A DNA stretch of 64,000 nucleotides from Muribaculaceae bacterium (GTDB lineage Bacteria; Bacteroidota; Bacteroidia; Bacteroidales; Muribaculaceae), in the NCBI GenBank assembly GCA_910573745.1, contig CAJSYI010000005.1:44678-108677 (forward strand), written 5' to 3'. The position numbers were made by a program, and so were the translations under genes. Of this stretch, positions 42,319 to 50,271 are shown piece after piece. The notes under the pieces are model-generated. The model ran no database searches and was not told where the DNA came from. It saw nothing but the letters and a program-made list of their open reading frames with translations. Positions within the stretch are counted from its first letter, which is position 1, and each line of letters starts with the position of its first letter.

Positions 42319-43407
42319 TTGACAATGAATAATCATCGATTCATTCTCCAGCCCTATAAAGGGGTCGGAAGCCGTCACTGTTGCCCCGCCTGTCACAAGA
42401 AACGTTGTTTTAGCCGGTATATTGACACCGAAAAACAAATCTCGTTTCCCGACGATGTCGGCAGGTGTGACCATGAACAGAGTTGCGGTTACCATCTCAC
42501 ACCAAAGGAATACTTTGAGCGCAATCCGGAGGCTAAGCCATTACACGGCGATTACACTACTCAGTCAGCATGGCGAGCCAAGCCGACCGAGCAGCAAAAG
42601 CCGACATCCTTCATCGCGTCAGAGACTGTTGCACAGACTCTGCACGGATATGAGAAGAACAATATCTATCTGTTCCTCCGCTCCAAGTTCGGAGCCGAGG
42701 AAACCCTACGACTGATGAAAGACTATCGTGTAGGCACCTCAAAGCACTGGCCCGGATCATGCGTGTTCTGGCAGACCGATATCAACGGTAGTATTCGCAC
42801 CGGAAAGGTGATGCTTTACGATGCCGAGACAGGCAAGCGCGTGAAGGAGCCATTCAACCATGTAACATGGGTTCATTCGTTGCTCCGACTGCCTGACTTC
42901 AATCTGCGTCAGTGTTTCTTCGGTGAACATCTGTTGCCGATGAACAGAGGCAAGCCTGTCGCCATTGTCGAGAGCGAAAAGACTTCACTTGTGGGAGCAT
43001 ATTATCTGCCGGAATATGTATGGCTGGCAACAGGTGGTAAAAACGGATGCTTCAATACTGATGCACTCCATGTTCTCCGAGGCCGTCAGGTAATTCTGTA
43101 TCCCGATATAGGCGCGACCGACCAGTGGCGGCAGAAGCTGAATTTGTTACGCAGTCTCGATATCGAGGCAAGTATCTTCAACTACCTTGAAGAAGTTGCC
43201 ACTGATAACGAGCGAACAGCAGGACTTGACATTGCAGACTATCTCCTGCAAATCGAACCCGACCAGGCAGTGCTGCAAACTATGATTAGAAAAAATCCGA
43301 TGTTGCAGAAACTCATCGACGACTTGCAACTCACCCTCGTGTCTGTTGAACGGTACACCCCGGATACTGATGCAATCAACAAAACCTCAACACCCTCAAA
43401 ACAATGA
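42319..43407 (+). CDS. Zinc-finger and Toprim primase-like protein (DUF6371-like)
   Basis: A 362-residue protein. The N-terminus carries zinc-binding cysteines (HCCPACHKKRCF then RCDHEQSCGYHL), and the C-terminal half has a Toprim-like core: PVAIVESEKTSLVGAYYL (E-x-E-K) and a second acidic strand RQVILYPDIG. This is the CHC2-like plus Toprim arrangement of primases of mobile elements. It ends 4 bp inside the DUF3408 gene. It could prime replication of the excised element. Confidence 0.8.
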   Translation: MTMNNHRFILQPYKGVGSRHCCPACHKKRCFSRYIDTEKQISFPDDVGRCDHEQSCGYHLTPKEYFERNPEAKPLHGDYTTQSAWRAKPTEQQKPTSFIASETVAQTLHGYEKNNIYLFLRSKFGAEETLRLMKDYRVGTSKHWPGSCVFWQTDINGSIRTGKVMLYDAETGKRVKEPFNHVTWVHSLLRLPDFNLRQCFFGEHLLPMNRGKPVAIVESEKTSLVGAYYLPEYVWLATGGKNGCFNTDALHVLRGRQVILYPDIGATDQWRQKLNLLRSLDIEASIFNYLEEVATDNERTAGLDIADYLLQIEPDQAVLQTMIRKNPMLQKLIDDLQLTLVSVERYTPDTDAINKTSTPSKQ

Positions 43408-43901
43408 AAACCACAAAAACATCCACAACCACTGCATCCAAGTCAACCAAGTTGACCGATGCACCCGAAATCCAAGTATCAACCTCTAACCCCCAAATTA
43501 TTATGCAACCCGATAACTCTACCAACTCCAATCCCGCAGTCAACAGCGACAACGCTGTTAACAGCACCACCACTGCCAACGCCGTTGCCAATGAAAATCT
43601 GTTTGGCAACGAGCATACTTCAACCGAGGCAACAGCCATAACTGAGCCGCCGAAGCAACAGCGAATCGGCAAGCAACAGCGCAAATCGGACTTCGCCGAG
43701 TTCAAGGCAACCTATCTTGTGCCGTCAAAGCTGTCAAAGCGTCATCCGGTAAACATCGATGACAGCGTATGGGAGAAGCTTGAACGCATCGCCCGCATCC
43801 TCGGTGACCGCGACACTACTGTCGGCAGCTACATCAATGCCATCCTTGCCGAGCATCTCGACATCTACGGTGACGACATCGAAATCTGGCGCAAACTCTA
43901 A
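43404..43901 (+). CDS. DUF3408 family conjugal/mobilization protein
   Basis: A 165-residue protein. The first 95 residues are Thr/Asn/Ser-rich and disordered (TTASKSTKLTDAPEIQ, NSNPAVNSDNAVNSTT). The last 70 residues are a compact domain, FKATYLVPSKLSKRHPVNIDDSVWEKLERIARILGDRDTTVGSYINAILAEHL (in parts), which is the RHH-like region of DUF3408 proteins found with Bacteroides conjugative elements. It probably binds DNA near oriT, just downstream. Confidence 0.8.
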   Translation: MKTTKTSTTTASKSTKLTDAPEIQVSTSNPQIIMQPDNSTNSNPAVNSDNAVNSTTTANAVANENLFGNEHTSTEATAITEPPKQQRIGKQQRKSDFAEFKATYLVPSKLSKRHPVNIDDSVWEKLERIARILGDRDTTVGSYINAILAEHLDIYGDDIEIWRKL

Positions 43902-43911
43902 CGTATAACCC

Positions 43912-44074
43912 GACCGCAGGGAGCGGTTATCGTCAGCGCACAACTAAGAAACGATAGTGGATTAGTTGGGGATGCAAGGGTATGTTTCGGGAGGTAAAAA
44001 ATTCCCCAGCCGAAACCCCTCGCATCCCGAAGGACGCTCTCTGTTCCCTGCGGTCACCATCCCCAATCCAACGA
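43912..44074 (+). other. oriT: Probable oriT region with nested inverted repeats
   Basis: The 173-bp gap between DUF3408 and mobilization genes has repeats on several scales: GACCGCAGGG (43,912-43,921) and CCCTGCGGTC (44,046-44,055), GGGATGC (43,969-43,975) and GCATCCC (44,022-44,028), TTTCGG (43,985-43,990) and CCGAAA (44,010-44,015). Such nested inverted repeats upstream of the relaxosome genes are usual for transfer origins of NBU-type elements. The nick site is unknown. Confidence 0.55.
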
Positions 44075-44461
44075 ATGAGAAAGTTCAATCAGGACGCTCC
44101 CGGTGTGAAACTCCGTGGGCGACCAAAGAAAGAATCCAGTGATAAGAGAGACCGAAAAGTCTCCGTGAATTTTACCGATGCGGAGGAGCGTGAGGTGAAA
44201 GCCAAAGCTGCGGCTGCCGGTGTCAGCATTGCCGAGCTGCTTAGAATTTGCGTCTTCCGGCTCTCCGTTGTCGGTCGCCTCACCGATTTTGAACGCGAGG
44301 CGATACGCGAACTGATGTATCAAGGCAAGAATCTGAACGCTCAAGTCAAGGCGTGTCAGGCTAACGCATGGCCCTCGACAAAGCGAAAGGCAGAGGCCTG
44401 TCTCGATGGAATTTTAGCCACACTCGGCAAGTTGAAAACATCAAATTCCTCATTGTTATGA
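44075..44461 (+). CDS. Relaxosome accessory protein (MobA/MobC-like)
   Basis: I start at ATG 44,075 (128 residues); the longer frame begins in the oriT repeats. RGRPKKESSDKRDRKVSVNFTDAEEREVKAKAAAAGVSIAELLRICVF (in parts) is the RHH-like part of the plasmid mobilization family, and a second helical part follows (MYQGKNLNAQVKACQAN). It binds oriT and helps the relaxase. The stop overlaps the relaxase ATG. Confidence 0.85.
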   Translation: MRKFNQDAPGVKLRGRPKKESSDKRDRKVSVNFTDAEEREVKAKAAAAGVSIAELLRICVFRLSVVGRLTDFEREAIRELMYQGKNLNAQVKACQANAWPSTKRKAEACLDGILATLGKLKTSNSSLL

Positions 44462-45405
44462 TAGCAAAAATACTCGCAATAGGAGCCGCAGCCGATATTG
44501 TTGGCTACGTCATGCGTGAGTTTCACGACAAGGAGCAGTTCACCCCAGACACTTGGCGAGTGATAGATTCCGACGGGATTCTTGGCAATGACTACCGCAG
44601 AATTGTGGACAGTTTCGACATCGGAGCGAGTCTCAACAAGAGAATCAGCAAACCAATCGGACACATCGCCGTGAGTTTCGACAAGGCGGATTTGCCACGC
44701 CTAACAGATGATTTCATGGTGCAACTGGCAAAGGAATATATGGAACAAATGGACATCCGAGACACACAATATCTGATTGTGCGCCATCTCGAAACCGGCT
44801 CTCCGCACTTCCATATCGTCTATAATCGCGTCAATCTCCATGGTAAAGCCATCGACGAGAGCAACAATTTCGACAAAAGCCGTGATGCTACCAAAGCTAT
44901 CAAACTGAAATACGGACTGACTTTTTCGCCTAAAAAGAAACTGTATGAAGACGCGATTGCCGAGATGAAGCCCAGGATTCAGGCGGCGATGTACCGCTGC
45001 AAATCTTGGGACGAGTTCCGTCGCCGCCTCGCTCCGGCAGGTATAACGGTCGAATTTTACAACGACCGCGACACAGGCAAACCGCAGGGCATACGCTTCT
45101 CAGACGGCGAATTTACCTTCAACGGTTCGAAAATTGACCGTGCATTTTCCTACAGTCGACTTGACAAATTCTTTGCCCAAAACACCGGGATCAGAGAGGC
45201 ACAGCCACAGCAACCGACTCCGATTTCAGTCACCGCAAAGGTCAAGGAGTCCCCGATTGCGAATGTAGTCGAGAATGTAATCGAAACCGGATGTCAGGCT
45301 ATTGGCGGGCTGTTCCAAGTCGGTCCCGGCTATAATCCGGATGAAGATGAGTTTGAACGCAGAATGAAAAGAAAACCCAAAAAGAAGAAAGGAAGATCAC
45401 TGTAA
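44458..45405 (+). CDS. Relaxase (MobA/VirD2 type)
   Basis: Started at ATG 44,458 (315 residues), which overlaps the upstream stop; the longer frame lies within that gene. PHFHIVYNRV at 116-125 is the HxH metal motif (H117, H119) preceded by YLIVRHLETGS. A conserved N-terminal region (VGYVMREFHDKEQF) and the GHIAVSFDKADL strand complete the relaxase core. It nicks oriT and pilots the strand into a conjugative machine supplied by another element. The C-terminus is basic (KRKPKKKKGRS). No coupling protein is seen. Confidence 0.9.
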   Translation: MIAKILAIGAAADIVGYVMREFHDKEQFTPDTWRVIDSDGILGNDYRRIVDSFDIGASLNKRISKPIGHIAVSFDKADLPRLTDDFMVQLAKEYMEQMDIRDTQYLIVRHLETGSPHFHIVYNRVNLHGKAIDESNNFDKSRDATKAIKLKYGLTFSPKKKLYEDAIAEMKPRIQAAMYRCKSWDEFRRRLAPAGITVEFYNDRDTGKPQGIRFSDGEFTFNGSKIDRAFSYSRLDKFFAQNTGIREAQPQQPTPISVTAKVKESPIANVVENVIETGCQAIGGLFQVGPGYNPDEDEFERRMKRKPKKKKGRSL

Positions 45406-46196
45406 TGGCAGACATGTATTCCATCGTCAAGAAACAAGATGAGAAGATTGACGGCCTTCTCAAAATCGCGCAAGAGAACAAGGATTTACTTGTGGGGATT
45501 GATACCCGGCTGGTAGCAGCACCCGCTCCAGTGCAAACGCCAACGCCCGTATCAACTGCTCCACAAACGATTCAAGTCGAGCTGCCCAGTAATGTGGCCA
45601 CCAACGAATCTGTAAAGACAACGGTGGAGGCGGCATTGAAGCAGCAAAAAAAGGACATCGCCCAAAAGCTCGACTTCTCGGATTTCTCGAAAGATTTGTC
45701 TGAGGCTTTTGTAACAATGTTCAAGGACGGGCTTGACCAGAATGTAAAGAACGCACTCCATGAAGGAATCAACCGCGAGTTCAGCCATCAGACCGAGGGC
45801 TTGAAGGACGCGGCGGAAAGACTCCGGGAAAGGATGTATAGCATCGTCAACGGTGCTGTATGGGCGGCAGTCCCCAAGTGGGCGTATGCCGTAGTCATAG
45901 CCATTCTCTGCATTGCCGTTGGGCTTGGCATCTGGTGCTATCATCTCAATCAGGAGAACGCCCATCTTCAGAAAGTCGAATGGCTCTATCGCTACGAGCG
46001 CGTAAGCTATGACGCGGAGGGGATCCGTAACATGATGCTCAGGGAAGAAGCCATGATGGTCGGAGACAAACAGGAACAAGACAGCATCAAGACGATGGCT
46101 ATTCAGCTTGAACGCCGCAAACGCGCCGACCGTACCCACGTCTATTTCCGTCCCTCCGACTCTTGGACTCCCGAATCCGGCAATCTCTTTTGGTAA
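45405..46196 (+). CDS. Mobilization-operon membrane protein, unknown
   Basis: A 263-residue protein whose first ATG overlaps the relaxase stop. A coiled-coil N-terminus (MYSIVKKQDEKIDGLLKIAQENK), a Pro/Thr-rich linker, an acidic and helical part, one transmembrane helix (WAYAVVIAILCIAVGLGIWCY) and a charged cytoplasmic-type end. Similar proteins (MobC/BmgB-like) follow relaxases in Bacteroides mobilizable elements and may bring the relaxosome to the membrane. Function is inferred from place. Confidence 0.6.
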   Translation: MADMYSIVKKQDEKIDGLLKIAQENKDLLVGIDTRLVAAPAPVQTPTPVSTAPQTIQVELPSNVATNESVKTTVEAALKQQKKDIAQKLDFSDFSKDLSEAFVTMFKDGLDQNVKNALHEGINREFSHQTEGLKDAAERLRERMYSIVNGAVWAAVPKWAYAVVIAILCIAVGLGIWCYHLNQENAHLQKVEWLYRYERVSYDAEGIRNMMLREEAMMVGDKQEQDSIKTMAIQLERRKRADRTHVYFRPSDSWTPESGNLFW

Positions 46197-46222
46197 TTCA
46201 CAAACTTCAATCTCAAATCACA

Positions 46223-46624
46223 ATGCAATCACTTCAATTTTCAACCCGTAACGCCATCATGGACATTTACCTTGATGTGCGTGCCTATGTCGCCGATGTG
46301 TTCGGCGGCAACCCCGAAGACGTATCACTCGACTGGAACGCAGTCGGTGCCTGTATCCACTATTTCGACAACCGCCGAAACATCCAGTTCCGTCTGTGGG
46401 AACGTTCCGAAGGCCACCTCGGAATCCCAGACATGACCCTCATCGTCATCAACATCAGCGTCCGAGGCATCAAGGAAACAGCCCGCTCTGAAATGACCGC
46501 CTTCGTCCACTGGCTTCAGCAGACCGCAAAGATCAACGGCTTCCTCCACTTCGCCGACGAGAACCACGAACCCCTCACCACCGACCAAGTCCCCGGCTGC
46601 CGCATCGCCTGCTATCGCCTCTGA
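46223..46624 (+). CDS. Small element protein, unknown
   Basis: I start at ATG 46,223 (133 residues). It is a compact protein with IHYFDNRRNIQFRLWERSEGHLGIPDMTLIVINISVRG and an aromatic end. It does not match a family I know. It ends before the strong terminator at 46,660 and closes the mobilization operon. Confidence 0.55.
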   Translation: MQSLQFSTRNAIMDIYLDVRAYVADVFGGNPEDVSLDWNAVGACIHYFDNRRNIQFRLWERSEGHLGIPDMTLIVINISVRGIKETARSEMTAFVHWLQQTAKINGFLHFADENHEPLTTDQVPGCRIACYRL

Positions 46625-46659
46625 CCCTACACTACTAACGCTCCCATAATCCCATGACC

Positions 46660-46696
46660 GACACCCCGACAAGACCAACCCTCTTGCCGGGGTGTC
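46660..46696 (+). terminator. Strong terminator ending the mobilization operon
   Basis: GACACCCCGACAAGA (46,660-46,674) pairs with TCTTGCCGGGGTGTC (46,682-46,696): 14 of 15 pairs, 7-nt loop, then TTATATTG. It insulates the RiPP locus that follows. Confidence 0.85.
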
Positions 46697-46743
46697 TTAT
46701 ATTGAGACCACTAAAATAAGACGTTCACATTTTCCATCAGATA

Positions 46744-46775
46744 TTTGCTAGTCAAAGAAATAATTTGTAACTTTG
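46744..46775 (+). promoter_or_regulatory. Promoter of the RiPP locus
   Basis: TTTG (46,744-46,747), 20 bp, TAACTTTG (46,768-46,775): an ideal Bacteroidales promoter 29 bp before the precursor ATG. Confidence 0.75.
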
Positions 46776-46804
46776 TATACGTTTAACAATAAAATTTTTC
46801 GTTT

Positions 46805-46918
46805 ATGAACTACGACAAACCCACTGTTCTTGTCAAGAGCTTCTTCCAAATGGCAGATTGCTCAAAGAAACCCTGCGGAAGGCCCTCCTGTTCGACAAAG
46901 CCTTCCGGTAAGCATTAA
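46805..46918 (+). CDS. Candidate RiPP precursor peptide, CX4CX4C
   Basis: A 37-residue peptide from ATG 46,805 to TAA 46,916-46,918. The first 18 residues (MNYDKPTVLVKSFFQMAD) look like a leader that a PqqD-type domain could bind. The core has cysteines at 19, 24 and 29, each five residues apart, in a Lys/Pro/Ser/Gly background: pentads CSKKP, CGRPS, CSTKP, then SGKH. It has its own promoter and is followed by a terminator-like hairpin and then PqqD and radical SAM genes. Likely products are thioether-linked (sactipeptide/ranthipeptide-type) or other Cys-directed bonds, but the chemistry is inference. I do not recognise the family. It is too short to be called by most gene finders. Confidence 0.75.
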   Translation: MNYDKPTVLVKSFFQMADCSKKPCGRPSCSTKPSGKH

Positions 46919-46944
46919 TTACAAGTTCCAACGATTAATGTCAT

Positions 46945-46972
46945 GCGGTAGCTAATTTTGCTGCCGCTTTTT
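46945..46972 (+). terminator. Attenuator between precursor and maturase genes
   Basis: GCGGTAGC (46,945-46,952) pairs with GCTGCCGC (46,960-46,967), eight pairs with one G-U, 7-nt loop TAATTTT, then TTTTT. It sits 26 bp after the precursor stop and 3 bp before the next ATG. It would let most transcripts end after the peptide gene and give more precursor than enzyme. Confidence 0.75.
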
Positions 46973-46975
46973 ATT

Positions 46976-47341
46976 ATGAATTATTGTACGTCACCCCACG
47001 TTATATTTAGAGATTACCCTAATTTCGGCTATCTAACAGATAACCGAAATTTTGGTTATGATACAGCTATAAAAAGCAGTCGTAAGATTGGAGAACGTGT
47101 CATTTCTAAAGTAGGAAGTGTGTTTTACTCCACGTTAACCAATCGTCCTCAGACTATCCGAGAAATAGCCGAAAAATTATCACATATATTCACCGATATA
47201 CCTTTTCAAACTCTTGAAAATGACGCAAAAGATTTTTTAAGCGAATTGTCTTCAGATGGCTTTGTTGTATGCTCAGATGATCCAGAAAACGACCATGTTG
47301 ATGATTGGTTTTCTTATACGAATTTGCGAAATTTCCCATAG
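46976..47341 (+). CDS. PqqD-like RiPP recognition protein
   Basis: Started at ATG 46,976 (121 residues). A wing of strands (HVIFRDYPNFGYLTDNRNFGYDT) is followed by the three-helix PqqD pattern: VGSVFYSTLTNRPQTIREIAEKLSHIF, then ENDAKDFLSELSSDGFVV. PqqD-type domains bind leader peptides and present them to a radical SAM enzyme. The 3' end overlaps the radical SAM frame by 37 bp in the -1 register and contains A-AAT-TTC, a possible slippery site, at 47,329-47,335. Thus it may be the N-terminal half of a fusion. Confidence 0.8.
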   Translation: MNYCTSPHVIFRDYPNFGYLTDNRNFGYDTAIKSSRKIGERVISKVGSVFYSTLTNRPQTIREIAEKLSHIFTDIPFQTLENDAKDFLSELSSDGFVVCSDDPENDHVDDWFSYTNLRNFP

Positions 47342-48378
47342 AAAAAAACTCAATTAATGATAATACGGATCAATTTGACAGCAATTGGTTTACCAATAAT
47401 CGTTTGACCCGACTTCATTTAAGTATTTCTAGTGCATGTAACGAGCATTGCATTCACTGCTATTTTCCTTGCCATACTAAAGGCGAAATAATGACTAAAG
47501 AATTGTTTGATGATATTCTCTCGCAATGTCGGAATTTGAATGTCTTAAACATAACAATGAGCGGAGGGGAACCAATGCTGAACCCTCATTTGAAATATTT
47601 TATACAAAAATGCCGAGAGGCTAATTTTTCAATTAACATTCTTTCCAATCTAATATCTATTACAGACGACATCATCGAGGAATTCAAAAGGACTCCTCTT
47701 CTTAGCGTCCAAACCTCGCTTTACTCTTTAGACGAGAGTATCCATGATTCAATTACTGGCGTAAAAGGCAGTTGCGCCCGAACTAAGAAGGCGATTGAGA
47801 CCCTTTACAAGCTCAATATACCCATGCAGATAAATTGCCCAATAATGAAACAAAATAGGAACACATTTCGTGATGTTTTAAGTTGGGCTAAATCATACAA
47901 TATTGAAGCCAGTAGCGACTATATGCTATTTGGATGTTTTGATGGTTCTCGTAAAAACCTGCATTGCAGATTAGATTTACCTGAAATTGAATCATTGATA
48001 AATGAACTGCAAACAAAAGATTCTAATCAGGTTAAAGCAGAATCTCCATCCCTGAAATCCATATGCCCAGTATGCTACAGTTCTTTATGTATATCTGCTT
48101 TGGGTAAGGTATATCCTTGTGAAGGTTGGCAAAGTTGTATATTAGGTAATATTAATAATCAATCAATTCGTGATATTTGGGAGAACTCATCTGATGTTTT
48201 AGCATTAAGGAGCTTAACTATACGTGATTTCCCTAAATGCCAAAACTGTGATTATAAAGAGTATTGCTCCATATGTCTTATTCGAAATGTCAATGAAAGC
48301 GAATATCTTGATTGTAAGGATGTCAATCCATATTTCTGTGCCATTGCTAAGATTAAGCGACAAATAATCGGCAAATAA
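47305..48378 (+). CDS. Radical SAM/SPASM peptide maturase
   Basis: A 357-residue frame. CNEHCIHC at residues 45-52 is CX3CX2C for the SAM iron-sulfur cluster, SGGEP follows, and the C-terminal part has a cysteine set (CPVCYSSLC, then YPCEGW, then CQNCDYKEYCSICLI and DVNPYFC) fitting a SPASM domain with auxiliary clusters. Enzymes of this build install crosslinks in RiPP precursors. The open frame begins right after a TGA at 47,302 with TTG; there is no ATG before the catalytic Cys motif, the first being about residue 63. Translation may use TTG, or come from a -1 shift out of PqqD. It could also be a damaged fusion, though all motifs look intact. Confidence 0.85.
   Translation: MVFLYEFAKFPIEKNSINDNTDQFDSNWFTNNRLTRLHLSISSACNEHCIHCYFPCHTKGEIMTKELFDDILSQCRNLNVLNITMSGGEPMLNPHLKYFIQKCREANFSINILSNLISITDDIIEEFKRTPLLSVQTSLYSLDESIHDSITGVKGSCARTKKAIETLYKLNIPMQINCPIMKQNRNTFRDVLSWAKSYNIEASSDYMLFGCFDGSRKNLHCRLDLPEIESLINELQTKDSNQVKAESPSLKSICPVCYSSLCISALGKVYPCEGWQSCILGNINNQSIRDIWENSSDVLALRSLTIRDFPKCQNCDYKEYCSICLIRNVNESEYLDCKDVNPYFCAIAKIKRQIIGK
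47329..47335 (+). promoter_or_regulatory. Possible -1 slippery site joining PqqD and radical SAM frames
   Basis: AAATTTC is in phase in the PqqD frame as A-AAT-TTC, one sense codon before the stop at 47,339-47,341. A -1 slip would continue into the radical SAM frame, giving one protein with a leader-binding domain in front of the enzyme. Confidence 0.35.
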
Positions 48379-48443
48379 ATCAACATAAATCCCGCAAACC
48401 AACATTTAACAATCGTCTAATGAGTTATTTGTCTTTATAAAAT

Positions 48444-48959
48444 ATGGCAGATGTGATGACCCCGGAGCAGCGCAGCCGCTGCATGGCGGCTATAAAGGGA
48501 AAAGATACCAAACCCGAACTGATTGTGCGGAAGTATCTTTTCTCCCGAGGTCTGCGTTTCCGTGTTCAGGTAAGGAAGCTGTCGGGTAATCCTGATATTG
48601 TATTGCCGAAATACAAGACCGTCATTTTTGTCAATGGATGCTTCTGGCATGGGCACGAGGGTTGCAAGTATTTCCGGTTGCCAAAGTCCAATGTCGAGTT
48701 TTGGGAAGCGAAGATTGAGCGCAATGTTGCCCGCGATGTCCGTAACGAGGCCGAGCTGAAAGCCCTTGGATGGCGTGTCGTCCGAGTATGGGAGTGCGAA
48801 ATCAAGACTGTAGCAGAGCGCAAGGAATATCTTAAACGACTGTATGACCGCATTGTCAATCTGGTTCAATTATACCCTAATGAGTCTGACACTGATGAAA
48901 CATCCATAGCTGCTGAGCCTAAATCAGAGCATATTTATAGCAGAAACAACCATTCTTAA
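48444..48959 (+). CDS. vsr: Very short patch repair endonuclease
   Basis: A 171-residue Vsr protein: MTPEQRSRCMAAIKGKDTKPELIVRKYLFSRGLRFR is the family start, GNPDIVLPKYKTVIFVNGCFWHGHEGCKYF holds the catalytic aspartate and the FWHGH stretch, and EFWEAKIERN follows. It nicks the T of T:G mismatches that arise when 5-methylcytosine deaminates. It is placed 219 bp before a cytosine methyltransferase, as in many systems. The gene is slightly longer than E. coli Vsr because of an extra hydrophilic tail. Confidence 0.95.
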   Translation: MADVMTPEQRSRCMAAIKGKDTKPELIVRKYLFSRGLRFRVQVRKLSGNPDIVLPKYKTVIFVNGCFWHGHEGCKYFRLPKSNVEFWEAKIERNVARDVRNEAELKALGWRVVRVWECEIKTVAERKEYLKRLYDRIVNLVQLYPNESDTDETSIAAEPKSEHIYSRNNHS

Positions 48960-49034
48960 CTTTGGTGTACCTTATTTTTGCCCATACCGCCAATTAACTT
49001 TGTCAACGATAGCCGAAGTCTCGAAAAAAAGTCG

Positions 49035-49042
49035 TAACTTTG
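49035..49042 (+). promoter_or_regulatory. -7 element for the methyltransferase operon
   Basis: TAACTTTG lies about 137 bp before the methyltransferase start in the 219-bp gap 48,960-49,178. The long 5' leader of the transcript holds no clear structure that I could identify. Confidence 0.45.
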
Positions 49043-49178
49043 CAATCTAAACTGCGCTTGCGCTGACAAAGGCCAATTATGTAAGAAACATTTCTTATAC
49101 AACATATTAACGGAACTTCCGTGTAGTCGCATAAAGGTTTGGTCGCCTGTCAGCCTACATGGAAGCTCTCTCTTTATT

Positions 49179-50270
49179 ATGCCTAAGAAAGGATTTACAT
49201 TTATAGACTTATTTGCTGGCATCGGTGGCTTTCACCAAGCCATGCACTCTGTTGGCGGAACTTGTGTTTTTGCCAGTGAGTGGAACAAATATGCTCGCGC
49301 GTCTTACGAAGCAAATTATAAATCCGTTTCTCCCGAAATCTTTGAAAACGAAAATCAATTCTTTGCAGGTGACATAAACGAGGTTGCCCCCGCTTCAATT
49401 CCACCCTTTGATGTTTGTTGTGCTGGCTTTCCATGTCAGCCATTTTCTATTGCTGGACATAGACTTGGTTTTGAAGACATACGGGGTACTCTGTTTTTCA
49501 ATATTGCCAATATTGTAAAAGCCAAAATTGATGCAGGAAACCCACCAAAGGTTCTTCTTCTTGAAAACGTCAAGGGCCTAAAGAATCACGAAAAGGGCGA
49601 AACCCTTAAAGTGATTTTAGCTACTTTGGAGGAATTGGGCTATAATTATAACATTGAAATTCTCAATGCTAAATATTTTGGGGTACCTCAAAATCGAGAG
49701 CGTCTATTTATCGTTGCGTGGCACAAAGACCTAATCAAAGCCGAATCTTTTCATTTCCCATACGGCATAGACTCCAAGGGCAATACAATTTTCAACAAAA
49801 ACAAAGTCGCCGAATGTGCTCGACCAACAAGTGTTTCAGATATATTTGAGCCTAAATCTTCTCTTGATTCTTCTTTCACCATAAGTGATAGAATGTGGGC
49901 TGGTCATCAGGCTAGAAAAGAAAGGAATCGCCAAAACGGCAAAGGATTTGGCTATTCTCTATTCAAAGACGATAGTATTTATTGCAGCACGATATCAGCA
50001 CGATATTGGAAAGACGGTAGCGAAATTCTCATTGATCAATCAGATCTTGGGCTGAATCCACGCAGACTTACACCAGTTGAAGCCGGAAGGCTTCAAGGTT
50101 ATAATATTGAGGGTGCGGGATGGGAAAACGATACACCCAATAAGCCAACCGAGCAAATGCCCTATAATATTGTGGTATCGAAAAAAGAAGCATACCAACA
50201 ATTTGGCAATAGTGTCGCTGTTCCAGTTGTAAAAAGAATTGCACTTGAAATCACCAAACAATTATTATAA
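49179..50270 (+). CDS. DNA (cytosine-5) methyltransferase
   Basis: A 363-residue enzyme with all main motifs: FIDLFAGIGGF (motif I, 8-18), GFPCQPFS (motif IV, Cys 86), LLLENVKGL (motif VI, 127-135), NAKYFGVPQNRERLF (motif VIII), and QFGNSVAVPVV (motif X) near the end. It makes 5-methylcytosine; the target-recognition region between 240 and 300 is short and gives no clear specificity. It follows vsr and precedes McrB-like and LlaJI-type genes with 1 bp spacing, so it is probably the protective methyltransferase of that restriction system. Confidence 0.95.
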   Translation: MPKKGFTFIDLFAGIGGFHQAMHSVGGTCVFASEWNKYARASYEANYKSVSPEIFENENQFFAGDINEVAPASIPPFDVCCAGFPCQPFSIAGHRLGFEDIRGTLFFNIANIVKAKIDAGNPPKVLLLENVKGLKNHEKGETLKVILATLEELGYNYNIEILNAKYFGVPQNRERLFIVAWHKDLIKAESFHFPYGIDSKGNTIFNKNKVAECARPTSVSDIFEPKSSLDSSFTISDRMWAGHQARKERNRQNGKGFGYSLFKDDSIYCSTISARYWKDGSEILIDQSDLGLNPRRLTPVEAGRLQGYNIEGAGWENDTPNKPTEQMPYNIVVSKKEAYQQFGNSVAVPVVKRIALEITKQLL

Positions 50271-50271
50271 T

